Shown in pieces: positions 44,450 through 55,009 of a stretch of DNA of 64,000 nt. The stretch spans positions 166,163 through 230,162 of the forward strand of contig PLHW01000026.1 of assembly GCA_003139095.1 (NCBI GenBank). The letters are read 5' to 3'. Each line of letters opens with the position of its first letter. Within the stretch, counting starts at the first letter, position 1. Both the position numbers and the translations under genes were made by a program. A model generated the notes under the pieces. That model was not told where the DNA came from. It did not search any database and was given only the letters and a program-made list of their open reading frames with translations. Source of the DNA: Acidobacteriaceae bacterium. GTDB taxonomy: Bacteria > Acidobacteriota > Terriglobia > Terriglobales > Acidobacteriaceae.

Positions 44450-44528
44450 GCCGCGAAGCGGCGTAAGATTACAGCCCACAGCGTAAGCTGTGGGTGAACG
44501 CAAAAAAGCACGCCAGCCCCGGAGGGGC
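44450..44528. repeat. Cluster of three palindromes (REP/BIME-like)
   Basis: GCCGC-gaa-GCGGC (44450-44462), CCCACAGC-gtaa-GCTGTGGG (44475-44494) and GCCCC-gga-GGGGC (44516-44528) follow in a row before the glycosyltransferase gene. This mosaic resembles the short interspersed palindromic elements common in acidobacterial intergenic DNA. Confidence 0.6.
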
Positions 44529-44544
44529 GAAAGAAAATCTCTGG

Positions 44545-45720
44545 ATGCATCCGACCTTGAGACTAACGCTGGAAATTATCACCGCACTCGGCACGATCGC
44601 TTCGCTGTCGTTCTATGTTCTCGCCCTCTGCGGGCTCGTCGCATTCCTGAAGCGCAATCGCCAAAACCCGCACCCCGCCCCGCTTCCGCCCATCTCCATC
44701 CTCAAGCCGCTCAAAGGCACCGACCCCGAGATGTGGCAGAGTTTCCTCAGCCACGCCGAGCAAAACTACACCAACTTCGAGTTGATCTTCGGCGTCAGCG
44801 ACCCAGCCGACCCCGCTTGCGAAGTGGTCGCCAGGCTGCAAAAGCAATTTCCCGACCGCACAATAAAACTCATCGTCTGCGATCGCGCACTCGGCGCAAA
44901 TATCAAAGTCAGCAATCTTGCGCAGATGCTCCCCCACGCCCGCCACGAAATCCTGCTCGTCAACGACAGCGACATCCGCGTCGAACCGGGCTACCTGCAA
45001 GAGGTAATCGCGCCTCTCGCCGACCCGCAGGTCGGCCTCGTCACCTGCCTCTACCGCGGCGAACCGGCGAGCACCCTCGGCTCGCAACTCGAGGCTCTCA
45101 GCATCGCCACCGACTTCATCCCCGGTGTCCTGAGCGCAAGATTCCTCGAAAAGGGTTTGCACTTCGGACTAGGCTCCACGCTGGCCTTCCGCCGCGCCTC
45201 GCTCGCCGCCATCGGCGGCTTCGAATCCATCCTCGACTACCTGGCCGACGACTACGAACTAGGCCGCCGCATCGCCGCCACCGGCAAACGAATCGAACTG
45301 AGCCCCGACACCGTTACCACATTTCTTCCCGCCTACACTCTCCGCCAATTCTGGCAGCATCAACTGCGCTGGTCGCGCACCATTCGCGACGCGCGCCCCG
45401 CGGGATACATCGGCCTCATCTTCACGTTCGGCCTCCCGTGGTCGTTAGCAATGCTGATCGCCGCGCGCGGCTCAACCTGGGCGTTGATTCTCTTCGCGCT
45501 GACCTGCGCCCTGCGTGTAGGTGTCGGCTCGGCGACCGCAAGCGCCGTCCTCAACCATCGAATGACGCTTCGTGGAATTTTCCTTCTGCCGCTGCGCGAC
45601 CTCATCGCGCCATTCGTCTGGGCCGCAGGCCTCGTCGGCAATCGCATCCACTGGCGTGGCGATGACTTCTATTTAAAGGATGGAAGGCTCTCGAAGAGTA
45701 AGCTGCAAAACTCCGGCTAG
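44545..45720 (+). CDS. HpnI-like glycosyltransferase (GT21/ceramide glucosyltransferase-like)
   Basis: 391 residues from an ATG at 44545; an in-frame GTG 51 bases earlier lies inside the palindromic repeat and is rejected. One N-terminal membrane helix, a GT2-fold catalytic domain with ISILKPLKGTD, the metal-binding NDSDIRVEPG, the acceptor-site Asp in LADDYELG and the QxxRW-type motif HQLRWSRT, then C-terminal membrane helices. Family members put N-acetylglucosamine on hopanoid bacteriohopanetetrol (HpnI) or glucose on ceramide. No other hopanoid gene is in the window, so the acceptor is uncertain. Confidence 0.85.
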   Translation: MHPTLRLTLEIITALGTIASLSFYVLALCGLVAFLKRNRQNPHPAPLPPISILKPLKGTDPEMWQSFLSHAEQNYTNFELIFGVSDPADPACEVVARLQKQFPDRTIKLIVCDRALGANIKVSNLAQMLPHARHEILLVNDSDIRVEPGYLQEVIAPLADPQVGLVTCLYRGEPASTLGSQLEALSIATDFIPGVLSARFLEKGLHFGLGSTLAFRRASLAAIGGFESILDYLADDYELGRRIAATGKRIELSPDTVTTFLPAYTLRQFWQHQLRWSRTIRDARPAGYIGLIFTFGLPWSLAMLIAARGSTWALILFALTCALRVGVGSATASAVLNHRMTLRGIFLLPLRDLIAPFVWAAGLVGNRIHWRGDDFYLKDGRLSKSKLQNSG

Positions 45721-45779
45721 TCGGAAGCAGGCTTCCCCCGCGCGCCCCCGTGTACCCCGTTGTTGACAGTCTCTGACGT

Positions 45780-47732
45780 TCAGCGCGCCGCCCCTGTACC
45801 CGGCCGATTCGAATACACCGTCTTCCCCCCACGCCGCGCAATCACATAAGCCGTCAACCCATGCAACGCCGCCGGCTCCTCCTGATCCGTCCACAAGAAA
45901 ACTCGCCCCGCCCCATTCCACAAATTCACAAACGAATCCTCGGTCTCCCAAACTCGCGGCGCATCCGGAAACTGCGCCCCATACCACATATTTCCACCCG
46001 GCGCGTGCAAACTCAGCAGATGAAATCCGCCGTAAAAATTCAGCGTCGACGCATTCTCATACAATCCTGTCGCAACCACCTGATCTCCCGGCTGATACTG
46101 CCCGCGAATCGCCAGCGCTAGGTCCTTCGACGAAATGATCGGCGAAAAAATTCCAAATGCAATTCGCACGCACCCGAGAACCACCACCATCATCAATGCC
46201 AATGCCGCATTCCCAGTGCCCGTCCGCCCTGCGCGTCGAAAAACCCAATTCGACAGCGTCCCCAAAAGAAAAGCCGCCGAAAAAAGCCCCAGCGGCCATC
46301 GAAACGCTCCCATCGCCTGCGGAGTCAAATCCAGAAAATGTCCGAACGACAGCGCATAATCCTGCGGATTTTTCCGCAGCAAGTCCGAAAGATCCGTCCC
46401 CGGCGCCGGCGTCCGCGAATAAAACAGCAGCGCGAATCCCACCGCCGCAATCGCCACTCCCGCCACCAGCAGCACCACGGACGAAATCCGCCCTGCGCGC
46501 CGCTCCCGGCTCTCCGCCCCAGACGCCCGCTCCCGCGCCAGCCACCCTCCAACCAGCAATGCCATCCCCGGAATCGCCGGAATCGTGTAATACTCCTGCC
46601 GCGTCGAAAAACTGAAAAATCCAACGATCACGATCGTCCAAAGAAAAAACAGCAAATAGGCTTTCTGCCGTCGCGTCATCTGCGTGCGCAACTTCGCCCA
46701 TCGCCTCGGCACCTCCAACAGCGATTGCGGTAAAAATGCCGTCCACGGAATCAGCCACAAAACCAGCAGCGCCCAAAAAAGCAGCAGCGGAACCGTATCG
46801 TAATCGTGCGGCACCCGCGTCCCAAGAAATCGCTTGAAGTGCTCGTTAACAAAATAAAACCACAAAAAGCCACGCAAACTTCCCTGCGGAGGATTTCTTA
46901 GCGCCGCCAGAATATGCCACGGCGCGCCCACCGCCAGAAAAACCAGCAGGCTCGAAATCAGCCGCAGCCGCAGTAAGTGCCGCAAATTTCCCGTCAGCAG
47001 CAAATACAGCCCGATCGCTCCCACCGGAAACACCAGCCCAATCAGCCCTTTCGTCAGCACGTTCAGCGCGCACACCACCGCGAGCCCCCAGCACACCGCT
47101 CGCGACGGCCGCTCCTGCTCCACCGAAACCAGAAAAAGCCAGAACGTCAGCGTCAACCACAATCCCACCAGCACGTCGGGAATTAAAAATCGCGTAAACA
47201 AAAATGGCCCGAGCGCCGTCCCCAGCACCAGGCCCGAATCGAATCCGCCCTCCCCGCCAAACGCCCACTTGCCCAGCCCATACGTCGCCAGAATCATTCC
47301 CAGCACGCCCAGCATCAGCGGCAGCCGCGTGCTCCACTCGCTGATCCCAAACAGCGTGTAACTCGCCGCCACGCTCCAATACATCAGCGGAGCTTTTTCC
47401 AGATAACGCTCGCCGTTCACATAAAGCGTCACCCAGTCGTGGCGCTGGAGCATCTCCCGCGCCGCCTCGGCGTGCACCGTATCCGCATCGTCCAGCAGCG
47501 CCGGGCGCGACAATCCCACCGTGTAAATCACGAGCCACAGCACTACCAGCGTCGATACGGCCACTCGCCAGTCAGAAAACACGCTGCTGGGCCGCGTCCC
47601 GCTCGACGTCTGCGATTGTGTCAACGAAGCCAAATGTGAATCCGGCAAACTGATGATTATATAGATGCGCAGAACCGCGCAGAACCGGCGAATGATCGAG
47701 TCAGACGCGCAACTCGCCGCGTCGAATGCCAT
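45780..47732 (-). CDS. ArnT/PMT-like membrane glycosyltransferase
   Basis: About 650 residues with some 11-12 transmembrane helices. The first periplasmic loop holds the catalytic acidic pair (ALLDDADTVHAEAAREML) and YLEKAPLMYW, the signature of dolichyl/undecaprenyl-phosphate-sugar transferases such as ArnT. The start is uncertain: the ATG at 47732 is used, but conserved sequence begins only near the LSRPALLDD segment, and a TATAAT at 47661-47656 could mark a promoter inside the frame with a later TTG start. It follows a cytosolic glycosyltransferase by 41 bases, suggesting a shared glycan pathway. Confidence 0.83.
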   Translation of the reverse strand: MAFDAASCASDSIIRRFCAVLRIYIIISLPDSHLASLTQSQTSSGTRPSSVFSDWRVAVSTLVVLWLVIYTVGLSRPALLDDADTVHAEAAREMLQRHDWVTLYVNGERYLEKAPLMYWSVAASYTLFGISEWSTRLPLMLGVLGMILATYGLGKWAFGGEGGFDSGLVLGTALGPFLFTRFLIPDVLVGLWLTLTFWLFLVSVEQERPSRAVCWGLAVVCALNVLTKGLIGLVFPVGAIGLYLLLTGNLRHLLRLRLISSLLVFLAVGAPWHILAALRNPPQGSLRGFLWFYFVNEHFKRFLGTRVPHDYDTVPLLLFWALLVLWLIPWTAFLPQSLLEVPRRWAKLRTQMTRRQKAYLLFFLWTIVIVGFFSFSTRQEYYTIPAIPGMALLVGGWLARERASGAESRERRAGRISSVVLLVAGVAIAAVGFALLFYSRTPAPGTDLSDLLRKNPQDYALSFGHFLDLTPQAMGAFRWPLGLFSAAFLLGTLSNWVFRRAGRTGTGNAALALMMVVVLGCVRIAFGIFSPIISSKDLALAIRGQYQPGDQVVATGLYENASTLNFYGGFHLLSLHAPGGNMWYGAQFPDAPRVWETEDSFVNLWNGAGRVFLWTDQEEPAALHGLTAYVIARRGGKTVYSNRPGTGAAR

Positions 47733-47773
47733 TCCCGCGATCGCTCGCGGACTGCTTCCCTCGAACCAACTCT

Positions 47774-48937
47774 CTAGCCCGCCGCCGCTCCCCGCGAAAT
47801 GCCTCGTCCATCCGCCACTTCGCGGTAAATCTCCAGAATCCTCGCCACCGAACTTGTCCACGAAAAGCGCTGCGCCTGCTCGTACCCGCGTTCCTTCATG
47901 CGCTCGCGCAGTTCGCTGTCGAGCAACGCCTGCTGCAATGCGCGCTTGATTTCAAACACATTTTCCGGATTCACCATCAGCGCGGCGTTGCCCACCACCT
48001 CCGGCAGGCTCGATGTATTCGACGTCACCACCGGCGTTCCGTGCGCCATCGCTTCCAGCGGCGGCAACCCGAATCCCTCATACAGCGACGGAAACACGAA
48101 CACCTTCGCGGCATCGTAAAAAATCCGCAGCACTTCAATCGGCACAAATCCCAAAAACCGCACGTCATTCTGCACGCCACCGCTCACCACCGCGCGCCGC
48201 AGCCGCGGATGCCCCGAAAGGTCGTCGCCAATAATAATCAGCCTCAGATCCGCAAACCGCCTCTCTTTCGCCAGTTCGCTCTTCAGCGCCGAAAAGGCTT
48301 CAATAATCCGCACCACATTTTTATGCGGCCGGATCGCGCCCGCATAAAGTAGAAACGGATAATTCACCTGGTAGCGCTGCGCGATCAACTCCAGATCCCC
48401 CGCGCTCGCGTGCCCGTGCAAAAACCGCTCGTCGATCGCGTTATACACCACCTCAATCCGCTCGTCGGCAATCCCCAGCAGCTTCTCGATCTCGCCTTTG
48501 GTGAATTCCGAAACCGCCATCACCCGCGCCGCCCCGCGCAGTGCTCGCCGCGTCAAATAAAAATGCACGCTGCGCCGCAGGCTCGACAAATTTCGCGACC
48601 CATACATGTGCTCCAGCAGATCGTGCACTGTGAGCACATAGCGGCAATCCAGCCCGAGCGGCATCCAGAACAGGTGCGGAATGTGTACGACGTCGCATCC
48701 GAACCGGCGGACGATTGCGCGGAATTCGAGGCATCCTTTGAGCGTGTTGTCGGCCGCGGGCAGCGCAATCGTCTCGAAATTCCCCGGCAGCGACCCGATT
48801 TCCGCAACCTTCGCCGGTGATCCGATCAGAAAATAACTGCTGCTCCGGTCCAGCCGCGCCAGCGTACGCACTACGTTGCGTATGTACGTGCCAACGCCGA
48901 ACTCCGTCATGCGCCGGATATCGATGGCGACTTTCAC
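47774..48937 (-). CDS. Family 4 glycosyltransferase (GT-B)
   Basis: 387 residues. N-terminal acceptor lobe from MKVAIDIRRMTEFGVGTYIRN, then the C-terminal nucleotide-sugar lobe with YAGAIRPHKNVVRIIEAF, FVFPSLYEGFGLPPLEAMAH (the EX7E region) and GTPVVTSNTSSLPEVVG. Probably adds mannose, rhamnose or glucose to a surface polysaccharide or glycolipid. The ATG opens the conserved N-terminus. Likely co-transcribed with the membrane glycosyltransferase that follows. Confidence 0.93.
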   Translation of the reverse strand: MKVAIDIRRMTEFGVGTYIRNVVRTLARLDRSSSYFLIGSPAKVAEIGSLPGNFETIALPAADNTLKGCLEFRAIVRRFGCDVVHIPHLFWMPLGLDCRYVLTVHDLLEHMYGSRNLSSLRRSVHFYLTRRALRGAARVMAVSEFTKGEIEKLLGIADERIEVVYNAIDERFLHGHASAGDLELIAQRYQVNYPFLLYAGAIRPHKNVVRIIEAFSALKSELAKERRFADLRLIIIGDDLSGHPRLRRAVVSGGVQNDVRFLGFVPIEVLRIFYDAAKVFVFPSLYEGFGLPPLEAMAHGTPVVTSNTSSLPEVVGNAALMVNPENVFEIKRALQQALLDSELRERMKERGYEQAQRFSWTSSVARILEIYREVADGRGISRGAAAG

Positions 48938-49062
48938 GAGGAGAATTTAACCATAGAGGACAGAAAGGGCACAGCGAATTCACGCGAAAACCCATGATCC
49001 GCGATATGCGGATATACTTTGCGGTAGGCAGACGTACTTAGTTGTTGCAATTCCTCGGAACT

Positions 49063-50352
49063 CTACCCTCTCACTTCCGCCGCCGCCCGCGCCCGCCGCT
49101 CCGCGTACAGCGGAAACTCCTCCGCCATCCCCAGCACGTCCCGGCGAATCTTCCCCAGCGCCGCCGCGTCCGTCCGCTCGTTCAGCGCCTCCGCAATCCA
49201 TCGCCCGATCTGCCGCATCTCGCTTTCCTTCATCCCGCGCGTCGTCACCGCCGGCGTCCCAATCCGAATCCCGCTCGGCTTCATCGGAGGATTCGTATCG
49301 AACGGGATCGCATTCTTATTCACCGTAATCCCCGCCTCGCCCAGCGCCTTCTCCGCCTCGCTCCCCAGCATGCCCTTCGCAAACACATCCACCAGCATCA
49401 GGTGCGTATCCGTGCCGCCCGAAATAATTCGGAAGCCCTCGCTCGCCAGCGTCTCCGCCAGCACCTTCGCGTTCGCCACAATCTGTCGCGCATATTCTTT
49501 AAAGCTCGGCTGCGATGCCTCCAGAAAGCACACCGCCTTCGCCGCCATGATGTGCACCAGCGGCCCGCCCTGCATTCCCGGAAACACCGTCTTATCGATC
49601 GGCGCCGCAAATTCCTGCTTGCTCAAAATCATTCCCGACCGCGGCCCGCGCAGCGTCTTATGCGTCGTCGAAGTCACAATCTGCGCGTGCGGCACCGGCG
49701 AAGGATGCGCCCCTCCCGCCACCAGTCCCGCAAAGTGCGCCATGTCGACCAGATAAATCGCGCCCACCTTATCCGCAATCTGCCGCATCCGCGCAAAATT
49801 GATAATCCGCGGATACGCGCTGCCCCCCCCAATAATCAGCTTCGGTCGCTCCGCTAAAGCAATCTTCTCCAACTCGTCGTAATCGATTGTCTCCGTCTCC
49901 TTCGTCACGCCATACGGAACGATCTTGTACGTCTTGCCCGAAAAATTCAGCGGATGCCCATGCGTCAAATGCCCGCCATGCGCTAGGTTCAGCCCCAAAA
50001 TGGTGTCGCCCGGTTTTATCACCGCCGCATACGCAGCCTGGTTTGCCTGCGATCCCGAATGCGGCTGCACGTTGGCATGTTCCGCGCCAAAAAGTTTCTT
50101 CACCCGCTCGCGCGCCAGGGTCTCCACCACGTCCGTGAACTCGCATCCGCCGTAATACCGCTTCCCCGGATACCCCTCGGCGTATTTATTCGTGAACACC
50201 GACCCCGCAGCCTCAAGCACCGCCTCGCTCACAAAATTTTCCGAGGCGATCAGTTCCAGCCCCTCATGCTGACGGCGCACTTCGTTATCGATCGCGGTCG
50301 CAATTTCCGGATCCACTTCGTACAACGGACGAGACATCGCAGAATTTTTCAT
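49063..50352 (-). CDS. glyA: Serine hydroxymethyltransferase
   Basis: 429 residues. Interconverts serine and glycine with tetrahydrofolate. The PLP-binding Lys232 lies in [13 protein letters not shown], with further signatures [23 protein letters not shown] and HGGHLTHG. Length and motif spacing are normal. The ATG at 50352 is used; a second ATG five codons in is equally possible as neither has a clear ribosome site. It supplies one-carbon units for the purine and thymidylate pathways, fitting with the folC gene further right. Confidence 0.97.
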   Translation of the reverse strand: MKNSAMSRPLYEVDPEIATAIDNEVRRQHEGLELIASENFVSEAVLEAAGSVFTNKYAEGYPGKRYYGGCEFTDVVETLARERVKKLFGAEHANVQPHSGSQANQAAYAAVIKPGDTILGLNLAHGGHLTHGHPLNFSGKTYKIVPYGVTKETETIDYDELEKIALAERPKLIIGGGSAYPRIINFARMRQIADKVGAIYLVDMAHFAGLVAGGAHPSPVPHAQIVTSTTHKTLRGPRSGMILSKQEFAAPIDKTVFPGMQGGPLVHIMAAKAVCFLEASQPSFKEYARQIVANAKVLAETLASEGFRIISGGTDTHLMLVDVFAKGMLGSEAEKALGEAGITVNKNAIPFDTNPPMKPSGIRIGTPAVTTRGMKESEMRQIGRWIAEALNERTDAAALGKIRRDVLGMAEEFPLYAERRARAAAEVRG

Positions 50353-50569
50353 GAGAATCTACCCGCAATGATTGTAACTCGCCCCCCCGATCTAGAGACC
50401 GCCACAAGAAAAATCCACCGCCGTCTACGCATTCAGCGCGGCAGCTTGCAAAAAGGGCACCAATCGCATAGGCGGCAATGCCCATGCTCCGGTGCCCAAA
50501 ACAAAAATTCCGGAACTGAAACTACTCCGTCGTGAATTAGCCTTTACTTCTGCAATCTGACTTCTGACT

Positions 50570-53500
50570 TCAATTAATCGTAAACGTCAGCGCATTCGAA
50601 TTCCCTCCGCCCGGCGTCGGATTCGTCACCGTCACCTTCGCCTTGCCCGCCTTCGCGATGTCCTGCGCCGTTATCTGCGCGGTCACCTTCGTCGCGCTCA
50701 CAAAACTTGTCGTGCGCGCCGATCCGTTCCAATTCACCACCGAACCTTGCACAAAGTTGCTGCCATTCACCGTCAGCGTAAACGCCGGCCCGCCGTGTGT
50801 CGCGCTCGAAGGGCTCAGTGTCGTCAGCTTGGGCTTCGGATTTTTCACCGTGAACGTCACCGCGTTCGACGCCGCGCTTCCCGGATTCGTCTCCGTCACC
50901 GGAAACGTTCCCGCCTTCGCGATCTCCGCCGCCGTGATCGTCGCCGTCACCTCGGTGCTCTTCACAAATTTCGTCGTCTGGTTTGCGCCGTTAAACTGCA
51001 CCGTCGCGCCCGACACAAAATTCGTTCCCTTCACCGTCAGCTTGAATGTTGCCGATCCCGCCGTCTTATTAGTTGGCGCAATCGTCGTAATCTGCGCCGT
51101 CGGATTGTTGATCGTGAACGTCAGCGTCCCCGAAGTTCCCCCGCCCGGCGCCGGATTCATCACCGAAACCTGCGCCGTTCCCGCCGTCGCAATATCTGCC
51201 GCCGGCACTTGCGCCGTCACCTGCGCGGAGTTCACGAATGTCGTCGTCAACCCCGAACCATTCCACAGCACCTGCGACCCGCCCACAAAATTGCTCCCAT
51301 TTACCGTCAGCGTAAACGCCGCCCCACCCGCGGTTGCCGAGTTCGGCATCATCGACAAAATTCCCGGCACCGGATTGTCCACCGCAAACGTGACCGCATT
51401 CGAAACCATCGCGCCCGGATTCGCCACCGTCACGGGAACATATCCCGCCGTCTCCAGATCGCTCGCCGGCACCTGCGCCGTCACTTCTGTCGCGCTCACG
51501 AACGTCGTCGTCAATGCCGCTCCATTCCACTCCACCACGGATGATGAGTTGAATCCGTTGCCATTCACCGTGAGCGTGAATCCGCCGCTGTCCACCACCG
51601 CGTTATTCGGCGAAATCGAAGTCACTCCCGGAACCGCCAGCAACCCGTTCAACGTCGTCGACCACACACTTCGTCCATGCGTCCCCGCCCATAACACCTG
51701 GTTCGCGTGTTGATACGACAAACCCGTCACCGCCGCCCGCGGCAGGCTCTCCACCAGCGTTCCCCAGCTCACGCCCAGGTTCGTCGTGTAGAACACTCCC
51801 ACATCCGTCGCCACAAAAATTGTGTTGGCCATATCCGGATCGGCCACGATGTCGTTCACCGGCGTGTTCGGCAGGTCGCCGCTGATGTCCGTCCAACTCG
51901 TCCCCCCATTGCTCGTCATGAAAATGTGACCGACCGAATCTCCATATCCAGTGAATCCCGAAAACCCAGCGTATGCCGTGCTCGCTGATTTCGGGTCCGC
52001 CGCAATCACCGTTACCGAACGATTCGGAAACGACGTGCCCGTCACGTTGGTCCACGTCGCGCCGGAAAGCGCACTGTTTGTGACATACACCACCGGCCCG
52101 CTATTGCCGTTTGCACCCGCATACACAATGTTCGAATTGACCGGCGACACCGCAATCGCATTCAGATTGCCGGTCCCATTCGTGAAGTCCGGAGAAATGG
52201 CTACCCACGAATTTGCGCCATTGGTTGTCTGATAAACAAAATTGGTCCCAAAATACAAATTCTGCGTGTTTGTCAGATCCATCGCGAACGGCGCCACCCA
52301 CGGCAGACTGTCCGTCCCGCTCGGATCGATCCCGTTCTGCACCTGGTTAAAGCTGTTGCCGCCATCGGTAGACTTAAAAACTCCCAGCTGCACGCACGTC
52401 AAATAAATAGTCGTGGGATTCGTCGGATCGAAAACATTGCGCGCCGCGTCGCCGCACGGGCCCAGCCCAACCCAGGTCAGCGAACCGCTATACTGCATCG
52501 CGCCATTGTCCTGCGTTCCGCCAAACCCATCGTTCACATTCGTCGGATGGACCGCTACGCCCGGATAAAACTGCAGCGTTCCCAGCCCCGTCCCCGGACC
52601 GCTCCCACCATTCAGCGAGGTCACGCTGCTTACCGGCTGGCTCGGCTGCGTCACACTGTACATTCCGCCGTCATTGCCGATATAGAGAACGCTGCCGTCC
52701 GCACTGAACGCCAGCGCGTGCAAATCCGGATGGATCGCTCCATTCGGAGGCACCAGCGTCCAGTCATTGCCCCCGTCCAGCGACTGGTAAAGCTGATTTC
52801 CCCAACCCGATCCCCCTCCAAACACCGTATTCGAATTCCCCGGCTGCACTGCGATCGCAAAGTCGTACCAGCATTGCCCGCCGCACAAATTCGGCGCATT
52901 CGTCAGTTGAATCCAGTTGTTCCCGCCATCCGTCGTCTTATAAAGTCCCAGCATTCCTCCCGTCGAGTTATTCGATATCCCGGCGTACAGCGTCAACGGG
53001 TTATTCGGATCCATCGCCAGCGCGACCCGTTCCGCATTGCTCCCGGTCGGCAAAACATTTGCTCCCGTCCCGTTCTGCGCGTTCCACGTCTGCCCGCTGT
53101 CCGTCGACATCCACACTCCGTCATAATCAACCGACGCGTATGCCGTCGTGCCATTGGGATTGAACACCACGTTGAATGCCTGATTGCCATTGAAGTTCAA
53201 AACATTGGTCCACGTATTGCCGCCATCGCCCGAACGATACACTCCCCATGTATTCGGCGCGCAGCATCCAATCGCCGCCAGCACCACATTCGAGTTCGTC
53301 GGAGAAACCGCCATTCCCCCGATCCTCGCGCCGCCTCCGCCGCCGCCCGCAAATGGCCCCGGAATATTGCTCCACGTGTTTCCGCCGTCCGTCGATTTCA
53401 GAATTCCCGCGCCATAGTAGTTATCCACCGCCTGGTTCTCTTCGCCCGTACCCACATAAATCGTCAGATGATTTTCCGGGTCGATCGCAATCGATCCGAT

Positions 53501-54007
53501 CGACAGCGATGCCTGCTGATCGGTAATCGGCGTCCAGCTGTTTCCTCCGTTCGTTGTCTTCCACACGCCCCCATCGGCCGCCCCGGCATACACCACATTA
53601 AGATTGGTGGGGTCCACCGCCGCTGCCGTGATGCGGCCGCCGCTGATCAACGCGCCAAAATTATCCACTGGCTGCGGTCCAATCGCCGTCCACACCGGCT
53701 CATTCTGCGGATTCTTCCCGTACTGCGGCCCCAGCGCCTTCGCCCGTTTTTCCGCCGCCACTTTTTCGTCCAGTTGCTTCAAAGCCCGCAGCCGCACGCC
53801 CGCAGGCGTGTGCTTGTGCGGATATGCCCTCTGCCCGTAAAACCATTCGTCGCGCTGCCGCTGAAAGCTTCCGTCCTCGCCCTTTTCAAAATTCTCCGGC
53901 TTCCCTATTTCATCGCGCTCCCGTTCTTGCGCCCGGACTGAACCGAACACCATTGCGACAAAAAAACACAAATACACTGCGGCAGTCACACTTCGGCGGA
54001 AATTCAT
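50570..54007 (-). CDS. Large secreted BNR/WD40-like beta-propeller protein with IPT/TIG repeats
   Basis: 1145 residues. Signal peptide (AAVYLCFFVAMVFGSVRA), then a linker rich in charged residues, then about 700 residues of propeller blades with Asp-box-like STDGGNTW, RSGDGGNTW and STDSGQTW motifs as in sialidase/VPS10 and YCF48-type proteins. The C-terminal 340 residues hold four IPT/TIG immunoglobulin-like repeats of about 87 residues (FTLTVNGSNF, FKLTVKGTNF). Likely surface-exposed binding or adhesion. No enzymatic residues were identified. Confidence 0.85.
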   Translation of the reverse strand: MNFRRSVTAAVYLCFFVAMVFGSVRAQERERDEIGKPENFEKGEDGSFQRQRDEWFYGQRAYPHKHTPAGVRLRALKQLDEKVAAEKRAKALGPQYGKNPQNEPVWTAIGPQPVDNFGALISGGRITAAAVDPTNLNVVYAGAADGGVWKTTNGGNSWTPITDQQASLSIGSIAIDPENHLTIYVGTGEENQAVDNYYGAGILKSTDGGNTWSNIPGPFAGGGGGGARIGGMAVSPTNSNVVLAAIGCCAPNTWGVYRSGDGGNTWTNVLNFNGNQAFNVVFNPNGTTAYASVDYDGVWMSTDSGQTWNAQNGTGANVLPTGSNAERVALAMDPNNPLTLYAGISNNSTGGMLGLYKTTDGGNNWIQLTNAPNLCGGQCWYDFAIAVQPGNSNTVFGGGSGWGNQLYQSLDGGNDWTLVPPNGAIHPDLHALAFSADGSVLYIGNDGGMYSVTQPSQPVSSVTSLNGGSGPGTGLGTLQFYPGVAVHPTNVNDGFGGTQDNGAMQYSGSLTWVGLGPCGDAARNVFDPTNPTTIYLTCVQLGVFKSTDGGNSFNQVQNGIDPSGTDSLPWVAPFAMDLTNTQNLYFGTNFVYQTTNGANSWVAISPDFTNGTGNLNAIAVSPVNSNIVYAGANGNSGPVVYVTNSALSGATWTNVTGTSFPNRSVTVIAADPKSASTAYAGFSGFTGYGDSVGHIFMTSNGGTSWTDISGDLPNTPVNDIVADPDMANTIFVATDVGVFYTTNLGVSWGTLVESLPRAAVTGLSYQHANQVLWAGTHGRSVWSTTLNGLLAVPGVTSISPNNAVVDSGGFTLTVNGNGFNSSSVVEWNGAALTTTFVSATEVTAQVPASDLETAGYVPVTVANPGAMVSNAVTFAVDNPVPGILSMMPNSATAGGAAFTLTVNGSNFVGGSQVLWNGSGLTTTFVNSAQVTAQVPAADIATAGTAQVSVMNPAPGGGTSGTLTFTINNPTAQITTIAPTNKTAGSATFKLTVKGTNFVSGATVQFNGANQTTKFVKSTEVTATITAAEIAKAGTFPVTETNPGSAASNAVTFTVKNPKPKLTTLSPSSATHGGPAFTLTVNGSNFVQGSVVNWNGSARTTSFVSATKVTAQITAQDIAKAGKAKVTVTNPTPGGGNSNALTFTIN

Positions 54008-54192
54008 AGACTTCCTTTTTTGCGGATCGTTTCGTGGGGAGGTACGAACGAAAACCAGCGTTTTACACTTTATGATCGTCTACTATCGGGTGTCAATAGA
54101 CTGAATTGGGAGCCCATCGAGCCTCAAAAGCCACGGCCCAAGCGCATTTCAAGCCCAAATAGCGGTCCTCTTGGTAGAACTCTGTTACTGAA

Positions 54193-54227
54193 AACTGGCA
54201 ACTGATAACTGACAACTGGCAACTGAT
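54193..54227 (+). repeat. Heptamer array, AACTGRY type
   Basis: Five in-phase heptamers (AACTGGC, AACTGAT, AACTGAC, AACTGGC, AACTGAT) in the 226-bp gap between the cupin gene and the large secreted protein gene. The end of the array lies six bases from the cupin stop codon. Nothing else was recognised in the gap. Confidence 0.8.
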
Positions 54228-54233
54228 AACTCT

Positions 54234-54950
54234 TCAGAACTCCACCATCACAAATCGCGTCGCCCGCTCGCCCGCGTTTCGAATGCGATTGTGATCTTCC
54301 GCCGCAAACCAATGAATGTCGCCGGCAGCCAGTTTCTCCGTTCTTCCCTCGCCGCCGCTGTCTACCTCCACCTCGCCCAGCGCCACCAGCAAACCAGGCC
54401 TGCTCCCATCTCGCGTCAAACCAACTCCGGGCTCCAGCCCCATTTCCCAAACCCGCGCCCCATCTTTCCTAAAAAGAATCTCTCTGCGCCCCCTCAAAGT
54501 TTCGTCGCCCGCCTCTCCGGGCAGACTCGGCCCATCCATCCCCTTCTTCTCGTCCTGCATCAACTCAATCGTCACATTGCGAAACGGCGTGTCCGCCAGA
54601 TTCCGCGCCACATGCGCGAAGTCGCCCGGCGTAAACCGCGTGTCCCCATCCGTCAGCTTCACCTCCACCGCGGCCTTCCCTTCCACTTCATTCGCAATGT
54701 GAGCCTCTCCCAGCGTCACAAAAACATAATCATGCCGGTGCCGGTGCAGCAAAGTCGCCGAATGCGGCGCAATCTCCACCTTGTAAACCCGCACATACCG
54801 GTTCTCCAGCACCAGATGGTGCAAGGGCTCCGCAGTAATCTCAACTTCCTTCATTGTGTCTACCGGAACGGTTTGCGCCGACATTGTGTTCGCAAAAAAA
54901 AGAGAACCAAGGCCAATCAGAATCGGCAAGCTGAGTCGCATTGCTCGCAT
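54234..54950 (-). CDS. Exported cupin-domain protein
   Basis: 238 residues from an ATG at 54950, which gives a signal peptide (LSLPILIGLGSLFFANTMSA, cleaved before QTV). Two cupin-like halves; HRHRHDYVFVTLGE is the metal-binding His motif in the first, and a weaker second half ends in HWFAAEDHNRIRNAGE. Periplasmic cupins of this sort have unknown substrates. A TACAAT hexamer lies about 8 bases before the start, so the message might be leaderless. Confidence 0.78.
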   Translation of the reverse strand: MRAMRLSLPILIGLGSLFFANTMSAQTVPVDTMKEVEITAEPLHHLVLENRYVRVYKVEIAPHSATLLHRHRHDYVFVTLGEAHIANEVEGKAAVEVKLTDGDTRFTPGDFAHVARNLADTPFRNVTIELMQDEKKGMDGPSLPGEAGDETLRGRREILFRKDGARVWEMGLEPGVGLTRDGSRPGLLVALGEVEVDSGGEGRTEKLAAGDIHWFAAEDHNRIRNAGERATRFVMVEF

Positions 54951-55009
54951 GGCAAGAATTGTACCAATCACACGTCGAGGCCCCATCAAATTGCCCCATC
55001 TTTAGTTCT

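Noticed and set aside
44490..45665. A 391-codon frame overlapping the HpnI-like gene in another frame
   Set aside because: Extremely Arg/Pro/His-rich and without a domain; it is a by-product of the codon bias of the glycosyltransferase.
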